A stretch of 45,156 nt of DNA from Bacillota bacterium. Lineage in GTDB: Bacteria > Bacillota > Clostridia > Oscillospirales > Acutalibacteraceae. The notes beneath the pieces are model-generated. The model was given only the letters and a program-made list of their open reading frames with translations, did no database searches and was not told the DNA's origin. The position numbers were made by a program, and so were the translations under genes. The number at the start of each line of letters is the position of its first letter. The first letter of the stretch is position 1. Where the stretch lies: NCBI GenBank assembly GCA_022706685.1, contig JAKJCA010000018.1, forward strand, positions 1 to 45,156, in the 5' to 3' direction. Below, piece after piece: positions 26,178 through 34,682 of this stretch.

Positions 26178-27517
26178 GTGTCCTCCAGGCCCGTCAATGC
26201 TTTTCCAAGCAGATCGTACTCGGAGACACCCAAAATCTCGACATCGACGAAGTCGCCCTCCTCGTGCAGTTTGCCGGATGTGAAAATAATCTTCGTATCT
26301 ATCTCCGGCGCGTCCATGTAGGACCGGCCGGAATAGCTGTCGGAGTAGCCGTCGTATCCCTCGACAAGCACGCGATATATATTCCCGACTTTGTCAAGGT
26401 TTTTGGCTTCGTTGACACTATATTGGTCATTCATCAGAATATCGCAGCGGTCGGCCTTTTCCTGCTCGCTAAGCGCGTTTTCCAGCAAGGCGGCCGGAGT
26501 ACCCTGCTGCGGCGAAAAAGCAAAACATCCGAAACGGTCAAACTCGAATTCGTTGACAAATTCGGCGAGCTGTTCAAAATCCTGCTCCCCTTCCCCTGGG
26601 AAGCCCGTAATGACCGTCGTTCTGAGAATGATATCGGGAATCCGCTCCCTTAACTTTCGAATCAGGCTTTTTATCCCTTCGCTGGTGCTTTGCCGGTTCA
26701 TTGCAGAGAGAATCCCGTCGTTAATGTGCTGCACGGGCATATCAAGATAATGGACTACTTTCGGCGTCGACGCGATGGCCTCGATGAGTTCGTCGGTCAC
26801 CTTTTCCGGATAACAGTACATCAGTCTGATCCAAACAAGGCAGTCGATTTCAGCCATTTTCTTCAAAAGGTCCGGCAGTTTGTATTCGCCGTATAAATCC
26901 ATGCCGTAAGCCGTTGTATCCTGCGCGACGAGAATCACTTCTTTTACCCCGCGGCCGGCGAGGTCGCGGGCTTCCTCGAGGACGGACTCCATCTCCCTGC
27001 TGCGGTATTCTCCGCGTATTTCCGGAATAACGCAATAAGAACAATGGTTTGAGCAGCCTTCGGCAATTTTCAGGTAAGCCCAGTACGGCGGCGAAACCAG
27101 CACGCGCCTGCCTTCCAGCGGCAACTCTTCCTTCGGCGGCAGAAGCGAGATTTTCTCACCCCGGAACACGCTGTCGGCAATCGAGGCGATACTGCCGTTT
27201 GCTCCGATTCCGGCAACGGCGTCAATCTCGGGAATCTGAGCGAGTATTTCATTGCCGTAATGCTGCGCAAGGCACCCGCACACGATAATGGAGCCGATAA
27301 AGCCGCCCTTTTTCAACTCCGCAATTTCAAGGATGGTTTCGATGGCCTCTTTCTTGGCTTCGTCAATAAAACAGCAGGTGTTCACCACAACAATATCCGC
27401 CCCGTCGACAGAGTCGGACAACGTATAACCGGCATCTTCAAGCGAAGCGATCATCCGTTCCGTATCGACCTGATTTTTTGGGCAGCCCAGAGAAATCAAA
27501 CTGATAATCTTATTCAT
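26174..27517 (-). CDS. rimO: Ribosomal protein S12 methylthiotransferase
   Basis: A 447-residue radical-SAM enzyme of the same family as MiaB, but with RimO markers: SLGCPKNQVDTE at the N-terminus, VNTCCFIDEAKKEAI, VCGCLAQHY, and the SAM cluster GCSNHCSYCVIPEIRGEYRS (about residues 146-165). It methylthiolates Asp of S12. A TRAM domain is at the C-terminus. The ATG at 27517 follows GGAGG at a 5-base spacing and overlaps recX by 8 bases. Confidence 0.95.
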   Translation of the reverse strand: MNKIISLISLGCPKNQVDTERMIASLEDAGYTLSDSVDGADIVVVNTCCFIDEAKKEAIETILEIAELKKGGFIGSIIVCGCLAQHYGNEILAQIPEIDAVAGIGANGSIASIADSVFRGEKISLLPPKEELPLEGRRVLVSPPYWAYLKIAEGCSNHCSYCVIPEIRGEYRSREMESVLEEARDLAGRGVKEVILVAQDTTAYGMDLYGEYKLPDLLKKMAEIDCLVWIRLMYCYPEKVTDELIEAIASTPKVVHYLDMPVQHINDGILSAMNRQSTSEGIKSLIRKLRERIPDIILRTTVITGFPGEGEQDFEQLAEFVNEFEFDRFGCFAFSPQQGTPAALLENALSEQEKADRCDILMNDQYSVNEAKNLDKVGNIYRVLVEGYDGYSDSYSGRSYMDAPEIDTKIIFTSGKLHEEGDFVDVEILGVSEYDLLGKALTGLEDT

Positions 27518-28154
27518 CTGCGCCTCCGAAGACAACTTCATCCAACCCGTTATCTGCCTTTCTCGCTCTTTGAAGCGCGGCAGCCGCGGCGGAGGGGGTG
27601 TAGCCGAGTCTCAACATCCTGCCGTAAAGCCTGCGCCAGAACTTCTCGTCCGCCGACTTGCCGCAGAGCGCATGAGACACGATTTCATCAAGAGTCTCGG
27701 TTTCATCAATTTCAAGCGCTTCGACGGCTTCCCCCGCAGTTTCCTTGTCAATTCCTTTCGCGATAAGCTCCCTGAAAACACCCTGCCTAGACATCCTTTT
27801 TCCGTTTGACAGCCGCTGGGCTGTCCGTCGGGCATAAGCGGCATCGTTGAGATAGTTTTTTTCTGCAAGGCTTCGTATGACCGTTTCCGCGATTAGCGGG
27901 CTCATCAGTCTGCAAAGCTTCGTTTTCAATTCCTTTGCGCTGTGGTCCCTGTACCTGAGCAGGTTGACGGCCCGCTCTGTGCAATAAGGCAGCACAACGG
28001 TTTGGACGAAGGTTTCGTATTCGCAGGGCGTCAATTCCCTTTCAAAGCCCTCGGCGCGGTCCATCCAGTAAATCGCCGGGCAGATAAAAAGCATGCCGCC
28101 GTCCATCGAAACGGATATTTTACCCCGTTGATATATATCGGCTTTGATTTTCAT
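27510..28154 (-). CDS. recX: Regulatory protein RecX
   Basis: A 214-residue all-helical protein. RecX three-helix repeats are visible as LLRYRDHSAKELKTKLCRL, IRSLAEKNYLNDAAYARRTA and the C-terminal RRLYGRMLRLGYTPSAAAAA. RecX binds in the RecA filament groove and curbs recombination. It begins 9 bases after recA ends, so it shares recA's SOS control. The ribosome binding site is weak, suggesting low expression or coupling to recA translation. Confidence 0.88.
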   Translation of the reverse strand: MKIKADIYQRGKISVSMDGGMLFICPAIYWMDRAEGFERELTPCEYETFVQTVVLPYCTERAVNLLRYRDHSAKELKTKLCRLMSPLIAETVIRSLAEKNYLNDAAYARRTAQRLSNGKRMSRQGVFRELIAKGIDKETAGEAVEALEIDETETLDEIVSHALCGKSADEKFWRRLYGRMLRLGYTPSAAAAALQRARKADNGLDEVVFGGADE

Positions 28155-28163
28155 CGCTTTCGT

Positions 28164-29264
28164 TTATTCGTCATCGTCGACGGCTATGTCGATGACTGCG
28201 CGGGCATTTTCCCTGTTGTCGGCCTTCGACGCCGGTTGCGCCGGCTGCGGAGCGGTCGTTTCCGTTCTCGCAACGGGCCCTTTGAAAAGCAGGTTTCTGA
28301 TTTCACTTTCAATTTCCTGCGCGACCAGCGGATTGGCCTTGAAATATTCTTTGACATTATCGCGGCCCTGCGCAAGCCTGGTCTCTTTGTATGAGAACCA
28401 AGTGCCGCTTTTTTGAATGATGTCGAGTTTGACACCCAAGTCAAGCAGTTCGCCTTCCCGGGAAATACCGGTTCCGTACATGATATCAAACTCCGCCTCT
28501 TTGAAAGGCGGCGCAACCTTATTTTTAGCAATTTTGGCCTTGGTTCTGGAGCCGATAAATTCATTGGATGATGATTTCAACTGCTCGACGCGCCTGACGT
28601 CGATACGGATGGACGCGTAAAACTTCAGCGCCCTGCCGCCCGTCGTCACTTCCGGATTGCCGTAGACAATACCGACCTTTTCACGCAGCTGGTTGATGAA
28701 AATGATAATCGTGTTGGATTTGGATATGGCTCCCGCCAGTTTGCGCAAAGCCTGCGACATCAGCCTGGCGTGAAGGCCAACATGCGAATCGCCCATTTCG
28801 CCTTCAATTTCGGCTCTGGGCGTCAAGGCAGCAACCGAATCGATCACGATCACGTCCAGCGCGCCGGAGCGCACAAGCGCTTCCGCAATTTCAAGGGCTT
28901 GCTCACCGTTGTCCGGTTGAGAAACAAGCAGAGAGTCAACGTCAACGCCGAGATTGGAGGCGTAATGGGGATCCAGCGCGTGTTCCGCGTCGATAAACGC
29001 CGCCTCTCCCCCGTTCTTTTGCGCCTGCGCCACGACGTGAAGCGCGAGCGTCGTTTTGCCGGAGGACTCCGGCCCGTAAATCTCCACCATACGGCCTCTG
29101 GGCAGGCCGCCGATACCTGTCGCCAGGTCAAGGGCAATCGAGCCCGTCGATATCGCTTCGACGTTCATGGCCTCGTTTTTTCCCAGGCGCATCACGGCGC
29201 CTTTTCCGTATTGCTTTTCGATTTGAAGCAGCGCGCTCTCCAGTGCCTTTTTTCTGTCGTCCAT
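28164..29264 (-). CDS. recA: Recombinase RecA
   Basis: A 366-residue DNA-dependent ATPase for homologous recombination and LexA cleavage. Walker A is [12 protein letters not shown] (about residues 65-76), and [40 protein letters not shown] and the acidic end VDDDE are characteristic. GGGAGG precedes the ATG. It is preceded by a promoter and a LexA box and leads the recX-rimO-pgsA operon. Confidence 0.98.
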   Translation of the reverse strand: MDDRKKALESALLQIEKQYGKGAVMRLGKNEAMNVEAISTGSIALDLATGIGGLPRGRMVEIYGPESSGKTTLALHVVAQAQKNGGEAAFIDAEHALDPHYASNLGVDVDSLLVSQPDNGEQALEIAEALVRSGALDVIVIDSVAALTPRAEIEGEMGDSHVGLHARLMSQALRKLAGAISKSNTIIIFINQLREKVGIVYGNPEVTTGGRALKFYASIRIDVRRVEQLKSSSNEFIGSRTKAKIAKNKVAPPFKEAEFDIMYGTGISREGELLDLGVKLDIIQKSGTWFSYKETRLAQGRDNVKEYFKANPLVAQEIESEIRNLLFKGPVARTETTAPQPAQPASKADNRENARAVIDIAVDDDE

Positions 29265-29283
29265 GCCGTCAGCCTCCCGATAT

Positions 29284-29297
29284 CGTACATATGTTCG
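29284..29297 (-). promoter_or_regulatory. LexA (SOS) box upstream of recA
   Basis: CGTACATATGTTCG on the plus strand, CGAACATATGTACG on the minus. It matches the Gram-positive LexA/DinR consensus CGAAC-N4-GTTCG except for one base. It sits about 12 bases downstream of the recA -10 box, so LexA bound here would block early transcription. Confidence 0.87.
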
Positions 29298-29308
29298 TTC
29301 TTGGGGAT

Positions 29309-29337
29309 ATTGTATAACAACGCGCAGCGATTTTCAA
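29309..29337 (-). promoter_or_regulatory. recA promoter
   Basis: On the minus strand there is a -35 box TTGAAA (29337-29332), a 17-base spacer and a -10 box TACAAT (29314-29309). It lies just before the LexA box. Confidence 0.75.
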
Positions 29338-29362
29338 TACTTCCTATCAAATAAATATTGCT

Positions 29363-29391
29363 TGCATTTGCCAAAGATATCTGATAACATA
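29363..29391 (+). promoter_or_regulatory. rpmB promoter
   Basis: The -35 box is TTGCAT (29363-29368), followed by a 17-base spacer and a -10 box TAACAT (29386-29391). It is divergent from the recA promoter, with the two -35 boxes about 25 bases apart. The leader is about 28 bases and contains AAAAGGAGGTG. Confidence 0.65.
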
Positions 29392-29425
29392 CTAAACGTT
29401 ATCTTGAAAAGGAGGTGCTGTACGT

Positions 29426-29614
29426 ATGGCAAAATGTGATTTTTGCGGCAAAGATGTGTCTTTCGGTATACGGGTTTCTCACTCGCACAGGCGTTCCAAC
29501 AGGCAGTGGAGACCGAATATAAAAAGAGTCAAAGCCGTCGTCGGCGGTTCGCCGAAAAGGGTTTACGCGTGCACGAGGTGTCTCAGGTCCGGCAAAGTGA
29601 CGCGCGCAGTCTGA
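29426..29614 (+). CDS. rpmB: 50S ribosomal protein L28
   Basis: A 62-residue basic protein of the large ribosomal subunit. MAKCDFCGKDVSFGIRVSHS at the start and CTRCLRSGKV at the end give two CxxC pairs, so this is the zinc-binding (C+) form of L28. It is a single-gene transcript: it has its own promoter, a strong AGGAGGT ribosome binding site and a terminator straight after. Confidence 0.97.
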   Translation: MAKCDFCGKDVSFGIRVSHSHRRSNRQWRPNIKRVKAVVGGSPKRVYACTRCLRSGKVTRAV

Positions 29615-29625
29615 CACCGACATCA

Positions 29626-29657
29626 TAAAAAGGGTTGCCGAAAGGCAGCCTTTTTTA
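29626..29657. terminator. Bidirectional terminator between rpmB and pyrB
   Basis: An A-rich tract, the stem AGGGTTGCC / GGCAGCCTT with a GAAA loop, and a T-tract. It has T runs when read in either direction, so it can end rpmB (plus) and pyrB (minus, stop codon at 29655). The stem includes G-T wobbles. Confidence 0.85.
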
Positions 29658-30722
29658 TTGCGCCTTGTGTTCGCAATAACCGCAAAGAAAACCGCCGGGT
29701 GCGGGGGTGAAGTATTTCGGCAGATAGGTTTCCGTTTTGGTTATGCAGCGGTCATTGGTACAGACGAACGGCTCGGTACTCTGAACGACGGCAGGCCTGG
29801 CGGCGTTCTTATTCGCCAGCATGTTCATAATCAAAGCCATACGCGCGTACAACCCGTATTCGGTCTGTTTGAAATAAGCCGCTCTTGGATCGTCGTCGAC
29901 ATCGACGGCAATCTCGTCCACTCTTGGCAGCGGATGCATGACGGTAAGGTCTTTTTTCGCGTGGCGCATTTTTGCCGCGTCGAGAATGAACACTCCCTTT
30001 TGCCTGGTGTATTCAGCGGCGTCCGAAAAGCGTTCGCGCTGGATTCTTGTCATGTAAAGCACATCCAGATCGCCGATCACCCCCTCAAGGGTCTGCGATG
30101 TTTCATATTCGCAGCCGTTGGCTTTGATGGCGTCAAGAATGTACGCAGGCGCCTGAAGCTGAGGCGTCGATATGAAGACAAAACGGTTGCCCGGGTATTT
30201 GGAAAGGCTTTTCGCCAGCGAGTGCACTGTTCTGCCGTTTTTATTGTCGCCGCAAAGCCCGACGGTGAGACCTTCGAGCCTTTTCTTCTCAAAAAACAGA
30301 GTCACAAGGTCCGTTAAGGTTTGCGTCGGGTGAAGATGACCTCCGTCGCCGGCGTTGATGACAGGACAGCGTGAAAACAGCGAAGCCGCCAAAGCGGCTC
30401 CTTCAAGCGGATTTCTGATGACGATAATATCGCAGTAATTGCTGACGACTTTGACGGTGTCCTTCAAACTCTCCCCTTTCGATACGGAGGAGTTGCCGGG
30501 ATTGTCAAAGCCGATAATTTTGCCCCCGAGCCTGAGCATCGCCGCCTGAAAGGACATTTGCGTTCTGGTAGAAGGCTCATAAAAGAGCGTGGCCATAATA
30601 TTGCCGTGGCAGTGGTCAATGAAATAGCTGGGATTGTTTTTAACGGTTTGCGCCATATCCAGCAGCTGCATGGTATCCGCTTGTGTCAGTTGGCCGAGGT
30701 CGATTAAATCTCTGATTTCCAC
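29655..30722 (-). CDS. pyrB: Aspartate carbamoyltransferase with fused PyrI-like zinc tail
   Basis: A 355-residue enzyme making carbamoyl-aspartate in pyrimidine synthesis. The catalytic part shows the carbamoyl-phosphate loop YEPSTRTQMSFQAAMLRLGG, DGGHLHPTQTLTDL and MHPLPRVDEI. After about residue 310 there is a tail with four cysteines (321, 326, 347, 350; CxxxxC and CxxC, ending CGYCEH) that matches the zinc domain of the regulatory chain PyrI. The allosteric nucleotide-binding half of PyrI is missing. The start is a GTG behind GGGGG. It has its own promoter. Confidence 0.95.
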   Translation of the reverse strand: MEIRDLIDLGQLTQADTMQLLDMAQTVKNNPSYFIDHCHGNIMATLFYEPSTRTQMSFQAAMLRLGGKIIGFDNPGNSSVSKGESLKDTVKVVSNYCDIIVIRNPLEGAALAASLFSRCPVINAGDGGHLHPTQTLTDLVTLFFEKKRLEGLTVGLCGDNKNGRTVHSLAKSLSKYPGNRFVFISTPQLQAPAYILDAIKANGCEYETSQTLEGVIGDLDVLYMTRIQRERFSDAAEYTRQKGVFILDAAKMRHAKKDLTVMHPLPRVDEIAVDVDDDPRAAYFKQTEYGLYARMALIMNMLANKNAARPAVVQSTEPFVCTNDRCITKTETYLPKYFTPAPGGFLCGYCEHKAQ

Positions 30723-30772
30723 CGTTTTATCCCCCAGTATGATGATGTGACCTCTGAGCCGAAGTTTCTATG

Positions 30773-30802
30773 ATTTTACACGCGGGCCGCTCTTTTTGTC
30801 AA
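30773..30802 (-). promoter_or_regulatory. pyrB promoter
   Basis: On the minus strand there is a perfect -35 TTGACA (30802-30797), an 18-base spacer and a -10 TAAAAT (30778-30773). It leaves a leader of about 45 bases; I see no PyrR-type attenuator in it. Confidence 0.7.
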
Positions 30803-30863
30803 TCGAGCCGAAGCCTCTGCGTCAACACGGCGATGATTATTTTCAATCATCGGCCGGCTCCGA

Positions 30864-30892
30864 TTGATTTTCGTTTCGCAACCCACTATAAT
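30864..30892 (+). promoter_or_regulatory. tRNA-Leu promoter
   Basis: TTGATT (30864-30869), a 17-base spacer, then the perfect -10 TATAAT (30887-30892). It lies 12 bases before the tRNA. Confidence 0.75.
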
Positions 30893-30904
30893 AATACGCA
30901 GCAT

Positions 30905-30991
30905 GCCGGTGTGATGGAATTGGCAGACGTGCCGGACTCAAAATCCGGTGGTAGCGATACCGTATCGGTTCGACCCCGATCACCGGCACCA
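30905..30991 (+). tRNA. tRNA-Leu (CAA anticodon)
   Basis: A full type II tRNA with a long variable arm. The acceptor stem GCCGGTG pairs with CACCGGC, the anticodon stem is CCGGA/TCCGG with loop CTCAAAA (anticodon CAA), and the T loop is GGTTCGACCCC. The CCA end is encoded. The anticodon reads UUG codons. It has its own promoter and terminator. Confidence 0.96.
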
Positions 30992-30995
30992 AACA

Positions 30996-31045
30996 AGCGA
31001 AACGCCCTGCGGCCGAAAAGCTCGGGGCGTTTCGCTCATTTTTGT
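30996..31045 (+). terminator. Terminator after tRNA-Leu
   Basis: A 12-bp stem AGCGAAACGCCC / GGGCGTTTCGCT (30996-31007 and 31025-31036), with a loop of 17 bases, followed by CATTTTTG. Beyond it, 31046-31137 holds nothing I can identify except AT-rich sequence before the next gene's end. Confidence 0.88.
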
Positions 31046-31137
31046 TGCTTGCTGTTTTCGCCTGGTTTTGGGGTTTGTTTCCAATTGAACACTAATGAAG
31101 TGTGAATGGCTTGCTTTAAAAACTCATCCTTCAATTA

Positions 31138-32226
31138 TCAATGAATGATGTTCACGTCGCCGTGGAAAGCCGGCAAGGCGTGCGGCGTCACCAGTTGGCC
31201 GCCGGATTCGTAAGAGTCGATGGCAGCGAAAATGTACTCCATGGTGGCGAGGGCGTCGCGTCCGCTGGCGCGCAGGTGCTCGAGGGGAACGCCGTTGCTG
31301 ACGTCCTCAAGGAAAGCATGAATTCTCAGCGGGAACGTGGCTCCGAAATCGGTGATGCCGGTATCGAAAACTTCCGGCTGCTTGTCTTTTGTCCAATAGG
31401 TCAATTTTTCGACACAGTTTTCGATGCAGAAAGTGCCCTTGGCGCCTGCCAGTTCAAAACTCCACCAGCCGCCCAAACCGAAATGGGCGTCCCCGCGCTG
31501 GCTGAGCAGATATCCGACACAACCGTTTTGGAACCTGACATGGATGCTTTGAATCGACAGCATCAGATCGGATGACTGGCGGCGGACGCCCGGTTTGTCC
31601 ATAAACGCCTGCACATGGCTGATGTCGCCGCTGAAATGCCGCATGACCGAAAACGGATGCGTCAGGAACGCTTTCGCGTGGGAATAGGGCAGCTGCCAGC
31701 GGGAATTCCTGTCGGCGATCGACGGACTGACCGCACTGCCGTTAAAACCGACTTTAGTCAGCGAATAGACCTGCTCGCCGATTTTATCCTCCGCAATCAG
31801 CTCCCTCGCTTTATCGGCGGGACCTGAAAAATAATGGTTGAGGTTGCAGCCGAGGTACCTCTTCTTCTGCGCCGCAAAATTTACCATTTCTCGCGCCTCG
31901 GCGATATTGTTGGAGATCGGTTTTTCCGTCAATACGTGTTTGCCCGCGTCGAGCGCCTGCATGACGGGCTCATAATGCCAGGAGCCGTTTTCCAGCCCTC
32001 CTGTCGTGACGTCGACAATATCCAGTTCCGGGTACGCTGCAAGTACCTCGCCGAGCGAATAAAACGCGGGTACGCCGAATCGCTCCGCCGCCTCGTCGGC
32101 TTTTTCTTTGATCACATCGCATACACAGACCAGTTCGGCCAGCTCGTCTTCCTGATGGCAGGCAGCATGGGTATTGCCGATGCCGCCCATACCAATTACG
32201 GCGACTTTCAAAGGTGTGTTTGACAT
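31138..32226 (-). CDS. Gfo/Idh/MocA-family oxidoreductase
   Basis: A 362-residue NAD(P)-dependent sugar or cyclitol dehydrogenase. The N-terminal Rossmann motif is VAVIGMGGIGNTHAACHQ, the EKPISNN motif (catalytic Lys) lies near residue 97, and the C-terminal half is the usual alpha/beta substrate domain (GLGGWWSFELAGAKGTFCIE). It is the last gene of a four-gene minus-strand operon with a second Gfo/Idh/MocA paralogue, a sulfatase-fold enzyme and a TIM-barrel isomerase. The substrate is unknown. An AAAGGAA ribosome binding site precedes the ATG. Confidence 0.9.
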   Translation of the reverse strand: MSNTPLKVAVIGMGGIGNTHAACHQEDELAELVCVCDVIKEKADEAAERFGVPAFYSLGEVLAAYPELDIVDVTTGGLENGSWHYEPVMQALDAGKHVLTEKPISNNIAEAREMVNFAAQKKRYLGCNLNHYFSGPADKARELIAEDKIGEQVYSLTKVGFNGSAVSPSIADRNSRWQLPYSHAKAFLTHPFSVMRHFSGDISHVQAFMDKPGVRRQSSDLMLSIQSIHVRFQNGCVGYLLSQRGDAHFGLGGWWSFELAGAKGTFCIENCVEKLTYWTKDKQPEVFDTGITDFGATFPLRIHAFLEDVSNGVPLEHLRASGRDALATMEYIFAAIDSYESGGQLVTPHALPAFHGDVNIIH

Positions 32227-32255
32227 AAAATCATTCCTTTCGTCTACTGCGCAGG

Positions 32256-33266
32256 TTATTCTTTGATATCCGATACTTGTACGACGGCGCCGTTTTCTTC
32301 AATCGAGCGGATGGCCGCATGAATCACCCGGGACGCTTCGAGCCCCTCCTCGCCGCTGCCGTCAATATCCGCCGGAGCGGTATGGGCGTCAACCTGCCGG
32401 ACAAAAGCGTGAATACGGTCGCGAAAGGTATCATAAAACCCTTCGAAACCGCCGAAGACCGGGTTGGTATATACTTCTTTGAGCCAGGAATCGGCGGGAT
32501 AGAGTACGGCCTCGCGCCACATATCCTCAAAAACGAAGCGTCCGCCGACGCCCGCAACTTCGCAGCGTTCCATCGGATGGCCCCGCTTGATGTCGTATGA
32601 ACTCGTAAGATGCCCGACCGCACCGCACGCGAAACGCATGTTAACGGTCGCGGTCGAATAAACGTCCCTGCCTCCGGCTTTCAGTGCAAAGGCGGTGACT
32701 TCTTTAACCGGTCCGCAAAAATACTGCATGATATTCACGCTGTGCGGATTCAGGCACTTGAGATGATAATAAAGCGAATCGATGTTCTGGTATTTGCCGA
32801 TCCATAAGGCCATGTTGCAAAAAAGCAGTTCGCCGATTCTGCCGTCGTCCTGCCATTTTTTCGCCTGGCGTGCGGCGGGGGTAAAACGGTGGTTCAGGTC
32901 GATGCCGTAGCACCGGTTCAGCCTCTTGGCGGTATCCACCATTTCCTGCGCTTGTTTCAGGTCGTTGGAAATCGGTTTTTCGCCCAAAACATGGCAACCG
33001 GCTTCGAGCGCTTGCATGGTCGGTTCAAAATGGTCGCTCGAGTATTCGTAGCCGCCCGTGGCAATGCTGCAGATATCCGGTTTGAGAGCCGACAGCATTT
33101 CCTTGGCGCTCAGGAAATACGGCACGCCGAATTTTTCACCCGCGGCTGACGCGCGTTCCGGCCGGATATCGCATACGCCGACAAGTTCGGCTTGTTCGCA
33201 CTGCCGATAAGCCCTGGCATGGTTGTTGCCGATAGGCCCCATGCCGATAACGCATGTTCTCTGCAT
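32256..33266 (-). CDS. Gfo/Idh/MocA-family oxidoreductase
   Basis: A 336-residue paralogue of the gene just downstream, probably an old tandem duplication. The nucleotide-binding motif is CVIGMGPIGNNHARAYRQ and the catalytic motif is LGEKPISNDLKQAQEMVDTA; DLNHRFTPAARQAKKWQDDG follows. Two such enzymes next to a TIM-barrel isomerase suggest oxidation and re-reduction of one sugar or inositol-like ring (inference). It starts 17 bases after the sulfatase-like gene ends. Confidence 0.9.
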   Translation of the reverse strand: MQRTCVIGMGPIGNNHARAYRQCEQAELVGVCDIRPERASAAGEKFGVPYFLSAKEMLSALKPDICSIATGGYEYSSDHFEPTMQALEAGCHVLGEKPISNDLKQAQEMVDTAKRLNRCYGIDLNHRFTPAARQAKKWQDDGRIGELLFCNMALWIGKYQNIDSLYYHLKCLNPHSVNIMQYFCGPVKEVTAFALKAGGRDVYSTATVNMRFACGAVGHLTSSYDIKRGHPMERCEVAGVGGRFVFEDMWREAVLYPADSWLKEVYTNPVFGGFEGFYDTFRDRIHAFVRQVDAHTAPADIDGSGEEGLEASRVIHAAIRSIEENGAVVQVSDIKE

Positions 33267-33283
33267 ACTTCTTCCTTGACTTT

Positions 33284-34663
33284 TTAGTCTCCGACGCCCA
33301 TTTCGGACAGTTTCGCCTGCAAACGTTTCGCAGCTTCCGGGTCACCGATATGAAGCGAGTTGTACGCCTCTTCAGACGACTTGAACGGCCTGCCGAAACC
33401 GTTCCAGTTTCGGTTGGTCAGCATCGGATTTTTTCTGCCGGTCTCGCTTTCGCGTTTCTTGATATGGGCTTTCATGCGCGCCGTCAGAAAGGCGACAACT
33501 TCCGACTCCCGGTCCGCGAGGTTGTTGTTTTCACCGGGGTCGTCGATCAGGTTGTAAAGTTCCACCGGGGGTTTGAAGTGGAAGTCGGGTTCGAGCGCGA
33601 CGATCAGTTTCCACTCGGGCGTGCGCCAGCCATGCTTGCGCATCCAGGTTGCTTCCGTGATATAAAACTCGCTTTCCTGCCTGATGCCCTCATCTGTAAA
33701 GACTTTTGTCAGGTCGCGGCCGTCAAAACGGATGCCTGCGTCGATACCGCACAGCGAAAGGAGGGTCGGCACCATGTCTTTGACCTGGCAGATGTCGGGC
33801 ACTTTACCTGCATACGGGAACTTTTCATAACGGATGGCCAGCGGGACGTTGAGCACATTGTCGTAAATCGAGTGATGGTCGAAATAACAGTCATGGTCGT
33901 AAAGCGTTTCGCCGTGGTCCGAGGTAAATACAACAATGGTATCTTCCTCGACGCCGGTAAGGCGAAGCGTTTCCAAAATCTGGTTGATGCACATATCCAT
34001 ATAAGCGACGCTGCTGTCGTATTGCGCGATGATATACTCGGCGTCCGTACAGCCTTCGGGGAACCAGGAGAGGAAATAGTCGCGGAACGGTTTGAACGCG
34101 TAAACGGGGTTGAGCGATTTATTGTTTTTGTCAAATTCGTCGCCCGCGTAAAAAAGCCTGTCGAACGGCTTTTTGGTATAGTAAGGCGAATGGGGATCCA
34201 TGTGCCGCATAAACAGAAGCCACGGCTTTTTCTGCTTTGCCAGGCGCTTGAGTTCCGGAATCGCCGCCGCGTTCATGCTTTCCGCTTTATCCGGCTGCCA
34301 GTCTTCATAAGGGATGTATTTGCTGAATCCGCGCGAAGCGGCGTTGCCTTTAAAGCCGATGCAAGTGCTGGTATAGCCGTTTTCGGCCAGTATCTCCGGC
34401 AGCGTTTTAATGGAATCCAGCAACCCCCCTTCGTGCCGCAGAGCGACGCAATCGGTGCCGAAACAATCCAGCCCCGTCAACATGGAAGCATAGCCCGGCG
34501 TCGTGGGGATGGATGGGCTGAACATATTTTCAAACAGGATTCCGCCCTCGGCGATATATTTGTCGATATGCGGGGTGGTCAGACGATCGTAGCCATACAG
34601 GCTCATGTGATCGCTGCGAAGGCTGTCAATACCGAAAAGCAGAATATTGGGTTTCTTTGTCAT
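33284..34663 (-). CDS. Sulfatase/alkaline-phosphatase superfamily hydrolase with Thr in place of the formylglycine Cys
   Basis: A 459-residue protein with the sulfatase fold. Metal ligands are visible in NILLFGIDSLRSDH (Asp13) and FTSDHGETLYDHD (Asp249, His250), and other blocks are FMRHMDPHSPY and YDNVLNVPLAIRY. The usual sulfatase motif C/S-x-P-x-R reads T-T-P-G-Y (residues 54-58). So the residue converted to formylglycine and its arginine are both absent; a threonine nucleophile, as in phosphoethanolamine or glycerol-phosphate transferases of this fold, is the likely alternative. No signal peptide is visible, so it acts in the cytoplasm. Real activity could be a phosphodiesterase. Confidence 0.85.
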   Translation of the reverse strand: MTKKPNILLFGIDSLRSDHMSLYGYDRLTTPHIDKYIAEGGILFENMFSPSIPTTPGYASMLTGLDCFGTDCVALRHEGGLLDSIKTLPEILAENGYTSTCIGFKGNAASRGFSKYIPYEDWQPDKAESMNAAAIPELKRLAKQKKPWLLFMRHMDPHSPYYTKKPFDRLFYAGDEFDKNNKSLNPVYAFKPFRDYFLSWFPEGCTDAEYIIAQYDSSVAYMDMCINQILETLRLTGVEEDTIVVFTSDHGETLYDHDCYFDHHSIYDNVLNVPLAIRYEKFPYAGKVPDICQVKDMVPTLLSLCGIDAGIRFDGRDLTKVFTDEGIRQESEFYITEATWMRKHGWRTPEWKLIVALEPDFHFKPPVELYNLIDDPGENNNLADRESEVVAFLTARMKAHIKKRESETGRKNPMLTNRNWNGFGRPFKSSEEAYNSLHIGDPEAAKRLQAKLSEMGVGD

Positions 34664-34682
34664 AGCAGATGCACTCCTTCAT

